Source of the DNA: Vulcanimicrobiia bacterium | GTDB lineage: Bacteria > Eremiobacterota > Eremiobacteria > Baltobacterales > Baltobacteraceae | Reading direction: 5' to 3' | Assembly (NCBI GenBank): GCA_024281135.1 | Contig: JAMXLG010000035.1 | Coordinates: 1 to 20,231, forward strand | Length of the DNA: 20,231 nt | Shown: one piece after another, positions 14,777 to 20,231 of the stretch | Numbering within the stretch: position 1 is the first letter of the stretch | How the letters are laid out: each line of letters begins with the position of its first letter | The notes under the pieces: generated by a model | The model's input: only the letters and a program-made list of their open reading frames with translations | Told to the model about the DNA's origin: nothing | Databases searched by the model: none | Made by a program: the position numbers and the translations under genes

Positions 14777-16981
14777 GTGAGTTTTTTCGTCGCGAAGGAT
14801 GCGAAGTGGCTCGAATGCCGTGATCCGGCGGCATCCACGGCCGTCTTCGTGCGCCTTCGCCGGCATGGCGCCGTCATGCTCGTCCTTCTCGCGGCGGCGA
14901 CGCTGTTGTACATCGCCAACGTTGCAATCGGTGCGGTAAGCACGGCGCGCAACAGCGGAACGATCGCGACCCCCGGCATTCTTGCACCGGTAACGATCGC
15001 GCGCGATAAGCGAGGCGTTCCGCATATACGCGCATCGGCGCTACGCGATCTCTTCTTTGCGCAAGGGTTTGCCGAAGCATCGGATCGTCTGTTTCAAATG
15101 GACCTCGCGCGTCGCTACGCTTACGGACGTCTAAGCGAAGTTTTCGGTTGGCGTGCACTCTCGCGGGACGAAGAGATGCGCGCCGTCGATATCGTCGGAA
15201 TTGCGCGCCGGCAATGGTCTGCCGCCGACAAGTCGACGCGACGCGCGCTCGATGCGTTCAGCGCCGGTGTGAACGAAGCAATGAAAACACAACCGTTGCC
15301 GGTTGAGTTTCGCATGCTTCTCTATCGCCCGAAGCCATGGACGCCTGAAGACTCCATCGCCGTTGCAACGATGGCCGCGCTCGAGTTGAGCGATTCATGG
15401 CAAGATGTTCTTGCACGTGATGAAGCGTGGCACAAGCTCGGCGCAGCGTGCTACGCAAAGGAGTTTCCGCTCTCCGATCCACGATACGATGTCACGGTCG
15501 ACGGCGCGCGCACGAGTTCGACCTTCGACGAACGCTCGAAGTGCGCGAGTGAGGCAACCATCGCGTTCCATCGGTCCCGAAAAATCGGCAGCAACGCGTG
15601 GGCCGCGGGTTCCGCTCGCAGCCGCGACGGCGGCGCACTCATCGCGAATGACCCGCACGTCGACATCTCGATTCCCGGCATATGGTACGTGATGGATCTC
15701 GACGCACCGGGGTTTCACACAGCCGGCGCAACGCTTCCAGGGCTACCGGGAATCGTTCTCGGGCACAACGAGCATCTCGCTTGGGCGGCAACGAACGCGC
15801 AAGTCGCGACGACGGTTCTTTATCGTGGCAATTCGCGTCCCCATGCGCGTGCCGGCATCGAACGCTTTCGCGTCCGATTCTCGCACGACATTTCGAAGGC
15901 GTATTATCGAAGCGCGACAGAATTCTATGTCAACGATCCGTCCGGCTCGACAATTGCGGTGCGTTGGCCCGTCTATTGGCAACGCCGAACAAGCATTACA
16001 ACGCTTCTCGCCCTCGATTCGGCTCGAACGATCTACGACGCAAGACGCGCGCTTGAATCGTATGCGGGCGCACCCGAAAACTTTATCCTTGCGGATCGCA
16101 CAGGATCGGTCGCCTATCATCTTGCCGGGCTCGTTCCGCTCGATTCCGCCTGGGGACGCTTCGCCCATCCGCTCTCCGCGCTCGAATCCCCAACGCGGGT
16201 TGTGAAGTTCGATGCTCTTCCGCAGCGTCGCCCGTCACGTACGGTAATCGCAATTAGCGCGAACAATAAGATGTACGGCGACCACTATCCATATCGACTC
16301 ACGAGTGCCTTTGAGCCGCCGTACCGTGCGTCGCGAATCGCGTCGCTCTTACACATGCGCGCTTCGTATGATGCCGGCTACTTCCAAGCGATGCAGCTCG
16401 ACACGTTCTCACCGATCGACATGGAAATAGTTCGCGATCTCGATGCGAAACAATTGCGAGTCTGGAACGGCCGTTTCGATCCGGATTCGCGTCTCGCATC
16501 GGCGGTGTACGAGTTGCGCACCGATCTCGAATCCGAAAACACGTCACTTGCGGTGCTCATGGCGCGCTTGCGCGACCCGGAAGAACGGACCGCGATCCGG
16601 CTTTCGTCTCAGGGATTCTTGTACTACAACGCGTTGTCGCGGCGTCCGTGGGGACAACAAGGTGCGGTCGACGTAGAGAATCCGCTTTCACCGATGTGGT
16701 ACGGGTTTCTGCGCGGACGTTCGCTGCCGGGCGACGGCAACGACTACACGATTCGTCTACAAGAGACAGGATTCGCGCAAGGATTCCGCGCCGTATGGGA
16801 TACGAGAAATTGGGACGCCGGCGGCATCTCGATCCCAACCGGCGAGTCCGGCGAAGTAGGCTCTCGCTACTACGACGACGCCGCCGCCTCATGGATCGCC
16901 GGCACACTTGAACCGCTTCCATTCTCAACGAAAGCTATTACGCACGCTACCGTGCACGTCTTAACCCTCGTTTCATCCTGA
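14777..16981 (+). CDS. Penicillin acylase-family Ntn hydrolase (S45)
   Basis: N-terminal-nucleophile amidohydrolase of up to 734 aa, made as a precursor that cuts itself into alpha and beta chains. A membrane/signal segment (about 32-52, VMLVLLAAATLLYIANVAIG) follows basic RLRR, so the enzyme should be exported or membrane-anchored. The alpha part shows RDKRGVPHIRA and FAQGFAEASDRLFQMDLARR, family landmarks. The autoprocessing and nucleophile site is G271-S272-N273-A-W, with S272 the expected N-terminal Ser of the beta chain; an oxyanion Asn is likely within ISANNKMYG. Family substrates include penicillins, cephalosporins, acyl-homoserine lactones and other N-acyl amides, and this one cannot be told apart by eye. 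GTG 14777 is two bases after the NIPSNAP stop. GTG 14849, right before RLRR, would give a tidier signal peptide. Confidence 0.88.
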   Translation: MSFFVAKDAKWLECRDPAASTAVFVRLRRHGAVMLVLLAAATLLYIANVAIGAVSTARNSGTIATPGILAPVTIARDKRGVPHIRASALRDLFFAQGFAEASDRLFQMDLARRYAYGRLSEVFGWRALSRDEEMRAVDIVGIARRQWSAADKSTRRALDAFSAGVNEAMKTQPLPVEFRMLLYRPKPWTPEDSIAVATMAALELSDSWQDVLARDEAWHKLGAACYAKEFPLSDPRYDVTVDGARTSSTFDERSKCASEATIAFHRSRKIGSNAWAAGSARSRDGGALIANDPHVDISIPGIWYVMDLDAPGFHTAGATLPGLPGIVLGHNEHLAWAATNAQVATTVLYRGNSRPHARAGIERFRVRFSHDISKAYYRSATEFYVNDPSGSTIAVRWPVYWQRRTSITTLLALDSARTIYDARRALESYAGAPENFILADRTGSVAYHLAGLVPLDSAWGRFAHPLSALESPTRVVKFDALPQRRPSRTVIAISANNKMYGDHYPYRLTSAFEPPYRASRIASLLHMRASYDAGYFQAMQLDTFSPIDMEIVRDLDAKQLRVWNGRFDPDSRLASAVYELRTDLESENTSLAVLMARLRDPEERTAIRLSSQGFLYYNALSRRPWGQQGAVDVENPLSPMWYGFLRGRSLPGDGNDYTIRLQETGFAQGFRAVWDTRNWDAGGISIPTGESGEVGSRYYDDAAASWIAGTLEPLPFSTKAITHATVHVLTLVSS

Positions 16982-16995
16982 GAAGTCGAAGGACC
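16974..16995. repeat. Possible copy of a dispersed intergenic CATCCTGAG...GTCGAAGG element
   Basis: CATCCTGAGAAGTCGAAGGACC spans the stop codon of the acylase gene. It resembles a dispersed element, CATCCTGAGCGAAGTCGAAGGA, that I remember from intergenic regions of many bacteria; here two bases (GC) seem to be missing. Only one copy is in this window, so repetition cannot be shown. No other feature is seen between 16996 and the tsaD start. Confidence 0.3.
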
Positions 16996-17027
16996 GCCTC
17001 AAAACGACAGCGCACAAAAACTCCTTA

Positions 17028-18041
17028 ATGCTTCTTCTTGGAATCGAGACCTCGTGCGATGATACCGCGACGGCCGTCGTTCGTGACGGACGCGCCGTAC
17101 TTTCAAGCGTCTCGACGAATCAAGACGAATTTCACGCGAAATACGGCGGCATCGTTCCCGAGATCGCAAGCCGGCAGCATGTCGCGCTGCTTTCGGCCGC
17201 CGTCGACGATGCACTCGGGCGTGCCGGCATGACGCTCGAAGAGATCGACGGCATTGCCGTGACTCGCGGACCGGGATTGATCGGCAGCCTCGTTGTTGGC
17301 GTTGCGGCAGCCAAAGCACTTGCCTTTGCGCTCGATAAACCACTCTATGCCGTCAACCATCTGCACGGCCACATCTTCTCGGCGTTCCTCGATCGCGACG
17401 AACCGATTCCGTATCCGTTCTTGGCGCTGCTCGTCTCCGGCGGCCACTCACAACTCGTCGAAGTACACTCGGCGCTCGATCTGCGAATCATCGGCCGTAC
17501 GCGCGACGATGCCGCAGGCGAAGCATATGACAAGACCGCGCGCCTCTTGGGACTCGGTTACCCCGGCGGCCCGCAACTCGACAAACTCGCGCGCGAAGGC
17601 AATCCCAAGGCGTTCACTTTCCCTCGGCACCGTCCGGATCCCGGAACGCTCGATCTCTCGTTCTCCGGGCTCAAAACCTCCGTGCGATATTTCCTCGAGT
17701 CCGACGATGGCAAACGCGCGAAACGCGAAGACGTCGCCGCCTCGTTTCAAGCTGCCGTCGTGGACGTACTCGTCGCGCGTCTGACGCGCGCGTTCGAAGG
17801 CGGCGATTATAACGCGGTCGTTCTTTCCGGTGGCGTTGCCGCGAATTCGGCGCTGCAGAACGCAGTCGTGAAATGGAGCCGCGAGCGCAACATCCCGGCG
17901 TTCGTGCCGCCTCCGAAATACTGCACGGATAACGCCGCAATGATCGCGGCGGCGGCCTATTTTCAGCGTGAGGCGACTGAGTCCGATCCGTTCACGCTGT
18001 CGGCGGATCCGAATCTCCCCTTCGCAACCATCGCAGCCTAA
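17028..18041 (+). CDS. tsaD: tRNA N6-threonylcarbamoyladenosine transferase subunit TsaD
   Basis: Housekeeping enzyme of 337 aa that, with TsaB and TsaE, transfers the threonylcarbamoyl group to A37 of ANN-decoding tRNAs in the cytosol. Diagnostic features are GIETSCDDTATAVV (5-18), HAKYGGIVPEIASRQH (36-51), the metal ligands H111 and H115 in NHLHGHIFS, LLVSGGHSQLV, LSFSGLKTSV and the C-terminal KYCTDNAAMIA with ligand D301. Length and motif order are standard. No Shine-Dalgarno sequence precedes ATG 17028, yet the protein starts exactly where the family does. It follows the acylase by 46 bases and is probably unrelated to the peptide genes in function. Confidence 0.97.
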   Translation: MLLLGIETSCDDTATAVVRDGRAVLSSVSTNQDEFHAKYGGIVPEIASRQHVALLSAAVDDALGRAGMTLEEIDGIAVTRGPGLIGSLVVGVAAAKALAFALDKPLYAVNHLHGHIFSAFLDRDEPIPYPFLALLVSGGHSQLVEVHSALDLRIIGRTRDDAAGEAYDKTARLLGLGYPGGPQLDKLAREGNPKAFTFPRHRPDPGTLDLSFSGLKTSVRYFLESDDGKRAKREDVAASFQAAVVDVLVARLTRAFEGGDYNAVVLSGGVAANSALQNAVVKWSRERNIPAFVPPPKYCTDNAAMIAAAAYFQREATESDPFTLSADPNLPFATIAA

Positions 18042-18073
18042 CCGCGACGTATAGGCCAGGCCCTGGTGCTTAC

Positions 18074-18128
18074 GCCCCTCGCAAGCAAGCGTGATCGCCA
18101 TTACGCTGTACGCTATGCGAGCAGGGGC
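18074..18128 (+). promoter_or_regulatory. Structured leader overlapping the start of the beta-propeller lipoprotein
   Basis: CTCGCA (18078-18083) pairs perfectly with TGCGAG (18116-18121), and GCCC (18074-18077) with GGGC (18125-18128) across a three-base bulge. Inside, AGCGT can pair with either of two nearby ACGCT copies, giving mutually exclusive inner helices. The outer stem covers part of the ATG at 18115-18117. I match it to no known riboswitch. It may control translation, or may be chance pairing in GC-rich DNA. Confidence 0.35.
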
Positions 18129-19674
18129 TTTTCGTCACGCTGCACTTGGGGCGCTATGCTTAATTGCTACGAGCTGCGGCGGCGCAGGAACTTCGGGGAC
18201 TGTGCCTTCCGCATTGTCCTCTCGCACGCCGACGCCGGCGTCGCCATCGACGTCGAAGCCGACATCGACGCCGCGGCCGACGCCGACGCCGGCACCAACA
18301 CCAACCCCGCCGTCGAACGTCGATTGGTCGCAGTCGGCCTTTAACTTACAACGGACCGGCTATAACCCGAGCGAAACCAAGCTTGGGACGGGGAACGTGT
18401 CGGGATTGCACGCTCTTTGGGCATCGCCGTTCGGCGTGGGCGGCGAAATCGGCGAACCCGTGTACGCGAGCAACGTGCCGGTAAACGGTTCGAACAAGAA
18501 CCTTCTCATCGTCAATGGCGCAAGCGGGCACGCATTCGCGCTCAATGCAGACACGGGAACGGTCGTGTGGACATCGCCGTTGCTTGGGACCTCGTCTAAT
18601 AGCTGCGGCAGCTATGCATTCACGTTTGGACCTTACGGTGCACCCGCGCTCGATCGCGCTCGCAATCGCGTCTACCTTCCCGACGGCGCGGCCAACGTCC
18701 ACGCGTTCAACCTCTCAACCGGCACAGAAATTTCAGGCTGGCCCGTTACCATCGCGAGCCCCGCAAATTTCAATTTCATCGAAGCCGGGCTCACGTACAA
18801 TTCGGCAAATGGCTATCTCTACGCCGAAACATCATCGACGTGCGATATCTCACCATGGTACGGACGAATCGTCGCGATTAACACAGCCGGTCCGTCGATT
18901 CTCAACACGTTCTATCCGACACAAGGACAGAGCGGCGGTTCAGTATGGGGTTTCGGAGGCGCTTCGATCGATCCGGCAACGAACAACGTCTTCATCGCCA
19001 CCGGTAATGCGGACACGGCATCGCAACCCAATCAAGCCCTTGCGTACGCGGAACAGATCGTCGAACTCGCTCCCGATGTGAGCACGGTTATCGCGCACAG
19101 CTATGCGACGCTGCCTCCCGTACGGGATTCCGATTACGGGGCGACGCCGATGCTCTTCACGCCACCCGGATGCAGCGAAATGCTCGCAGCCGTGAATAAA
19201 TCGGGCCTCTTCGTTCTCTACGACGTAAGCAATATCAGCAGCGGACCAAAGCAAACGATTCAAATGTCGGTCGCAACGGATAACGGCGATTTCGTCGGCA
19301 TTCCCGCGTACGATCCGGCGACCAACTACGTCTACGTCGGCCTCCCGGCAACCGAAGGCATCTATAGACCGGGACTCGGAGCATTTTCTCTGCAAAACTG
19401 CTCGCTCAACCCGACGCCGGTATGGAATGCATCGTTCGGTGAAGACGGTGCGGCAACGAGCGACGACACGTTGCGCTCGCAAATTTCAATCGCCAACGGC
19501 GTCGTGTATGTCAACGACTACAACAACGGTGTTGCCCATGCATTCAACGCGTCATCGGGCGCGCAATTGTGGTCGGCGTCACTCAGTGGGATGGGCGTCG
19601 TCGGACCCATCGTGGCCAACGGTCATCTCTACACGAGCGACATCAAGGGACAAGTTCGCGGCTGGACACCATAG
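18091..19674 (+). CDS. PQQ-type beta-propeller lipoprotein
   Basis: Secreted or surface-anchored protein of 527 aa from ATG 18091, or 519 aa from ATG 18115, which starts MRAGAFRHAAL and gives a more typical signal peptide. The signal ends in LIATSC followed by GG, a plausible lipobox with C29 (long form). A Thr/Pro-rich spacer (about 45-74, TPTPASPSTSKP then PTPTPAPTPTPP) separates the anchor from the globular part. The rest contains recurring blade-like units such as GHAFALNADTGTVVW, NVHAFNLSTGTEISGW, GVAHAFNASSGAQLWSASL and GQVRGW, typical of PQQ-like eight-bladed propellers. No dehydrogenase active-site signature is evident, so a binding or scaffold role (BamB-like fold) is as likely as an enzyme. 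It stands apart from tsaD by 49 bases and is followed by a terminator-like hairpin. Confidence 0.82.
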   Translation: MIAITLYAMRAGAFRHAALGALCLIATSCGGAGTSGTVPSALSSRTPTPASPSTSKPTSTPRPTPTPAPTPTPPSNVDWSQSAFNLQRTGYNPSETKLGTGNVSGLHALWASPFGVGGEIGEPVYASNVPVNGSNKNLLIVNGASGHAFALNADTGTVVWTSPLLGTSSNSCGSYAFTFGPYGAPALDRARNRVYLPDGAANVHAFNLSTGTEISGWPVTIASPANFNFIEAGLTYNSANGYLYAETSSTCDISPWYGRIVAINTAGPSILNTFYPTQGQSGGSVWGFGGASIDPATNNVFIATGNADTASQPNQALAYAEQIVELAPDVSTVIAHSYATLPPVRDSDYGATPMLFTPPGCSEMLAAVNKSGLFVLYDVSNISSGPKQTIQMSVATDNGDFVGIPAYDPATNYVYVGLPATEGIYRPGLGAFSLQNCSLNPTPVWNASFGEDGAATSDDTLRSQISIANGVVYVNDYNNGVAHAFNASSGAQLWSASLSGMGVVGPIVANGHLYTSDIKGQVRGWTP

Positions 19675-19687
19675 CTTAAAAATGAAC

Positions 19688-19709
19688 ACCGACAGCCAAT
19701 GTCGGTTTC
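19688..19709 (+). terminator. Terminator-like hairpin after the beta-propeller gene
   Basis: ACCGACA, loop GCCAA, TGTCGGT: a perfect seven-pair stem 13 bases after the TAG, followed only by TTCG, so the U-tract is weak. It could be a rho-independent terminator of modest strength or a 3'-end stabilising hairpin. Confidence 0.5.
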
Positions 19710-19812
19710 GAGCGCTCTTTAACTCCCGAAAGCAAATGAAGCCTTCGACTCTTGTATTTTTGCGACACGGTAGCTTAGATAAGTACCTACGACGCGTTCG
19801 GGTGGATGAGTC

Positions 19813-20231
19813 ATGCCTGCGACCAAAGCCCAATATGACGTATTTAAATCCTTATACGATGAGGAGTCAAACCGCTATACGGCACTGCAGGATCGAGCTA
19901 AAACGCTGCTTTCGATTATAACGCTGTACGGCGGCATCGTCCTATTTAAGGGCGACTCCATACCGGGGGCGATTTGGAAGTCGCGTCCCGCGACCATCAC
20001 GTTGTTCGTCGTTGGTCTCGCCTTCACGGCAGCGCTTGTCGCGATCGTCAGAGCGATGCAGATCCGAAGCTACGAAATTCCGTTCGATGCGCTGCAGTAT
20101 CTCGAGGAGCTCCCTGACAATCAACCGTGGACGAACGCATCACTTTTTGGCGACTCCGTGAACGGATTCGCCGTTGCAACGTCGCGAAACGCCGACACGA
20201 ACAACAGCGTCGCGCGGGTACTGAGTGTCGC
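19813..20231 (+). CDS. Two-helix membrane protein of unknown function (3' end outside window)
   Basis: The frame from ATG 19813 stays open to the window edge (139 codons). An N-terminal amphipathic region (YDVFKSLYDEESNRYTALQD, then RAKTLLS) leads into a hydrophobic helix around IITLYGGIVLF, a short charged loop, and a second helix PATITLFVVGLAFTAALVAI. A soluble region containing IPFDALQYLEELPDNQPW follows. This layout, a basic/acidic helix plus a tight pair of membrane helices, is seen in several uncharacterised bacterial membrane proteins, including some defence-linked ones, but no family is recognised. A GGTGGATGAG stretch just upstream may act as a weak ribosome site. The 138 bases from 19675 hold only the hairpin and a possible promoter (TTGTAT, 18 bases, TAGATA). 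Confidence 0.6.
   Translation, partial: MPATKAQYDVFKSLYDEESNRYTALQDRAKTLLSIITLYGGIVLFKGDSIPGAIWKSRPATITLFVVGLAFTAALVAIVRAMQIRSYEIPFDALQYLEELPDNQPWTNASLFGDSVNGFAVATSRNADTNNSVARVLSV

Noticed and set aside
18223..18315. Repetitive GACGCCGACGCC-type DNA as a tandem-repeat or CRISPR-like array
   Set aside because: It simply encodes the Thr/Pro-rich linker of the lipoprotein; units are irregular and have no spacers.

Overview
GC-rich, densely packed bacterial chromosomal DNA, apparently from an aerobe: an aa3/caa3-type cytochrome oxidase is present, and a peptide-binding lipoprotein and a beta-propeller lipoprotein point to an active cell envelope. The taxon cannot be fixed from sequence alone. 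The CtaF-like oxidase subunit IV, an XRE-NTPase-TPR regulator and -10 boxes placed almost directly before start codons fit a deep-branching Terrabacteria-type lineage such as Eremiobacterota/WPS-2. That is a low-confidence inference.

Layout. (1) 1-1966 +: 3' part of cytochrome c oxidase subunit I, a small subunit-IV-like protein, then a SelL/peroxiredoxin-like gene with an in-frame TGA at the catalytic position. A two-stem hairpin lies directly downstream of this TGA and looks like a bacterial SECIS element, so I read the gene as a 170-aa selenoprotein. (2) 1967-3012 -: a DUF4239-like membrane protein, preceded by a possible 39-aa coupled ORF. (3) 3128-5891 +: an XRE-NTPase-TPR regulator overlapping a small cupin gene. 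(4) 5876-6733 -: a dimethylargininase/amidinotransferase-fold hydrolase. (5) 6773-8894 +: dipeptide epimerase and a SxxK serine hydrolase. (6) 8835-10472 -: an oligopeptide-binding lipoprotein. (7) 10524-18041 +: M81 (MlrC-like) metallopeptidase, XRE-cupin regulator, a second SxxK serine hydrolase, a NIPSNAP protein, a penicillin-acylase-family Ntn hydrolase and tsaD. (8) 18091-19674 +: a PQQ-type beta-propeller lipoprotein. (9) 19813-end +: the 5' part of a two-helix membrane protein of unknown function.

How the genes may work together. Regions 4-7 look like a module for scavenging unusual peptides or amides: one binding lipoprotein, an epimerase for L-Ala-D/L-Glu-type dipeptides, an M81 peptidase, two penicillin-binding-fold hydrolases, an amide-cleaving Ntn hydrolase and an arginine-type hydrolase. 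The M81 plus SxxK-hydrolase pairing resembles the MlrC/MlrB pairing of microcystin degradation, but the substrate is unknown. The two divergent intergenic regions of the module share a 34-bp element with an inverted repeat centred on the minus-strand start codons, which suggests one common regulator.

The main discovery candidate is the UGA-containing redoxin with its adjacent SECIS-like hairpin. Secondary candidates are the shared start-codon-spanning operators and the structured leader before the beta-propeller lipoprotein. No rRNA, tRNA, CRISPR array, transposase or attachment site was seen.
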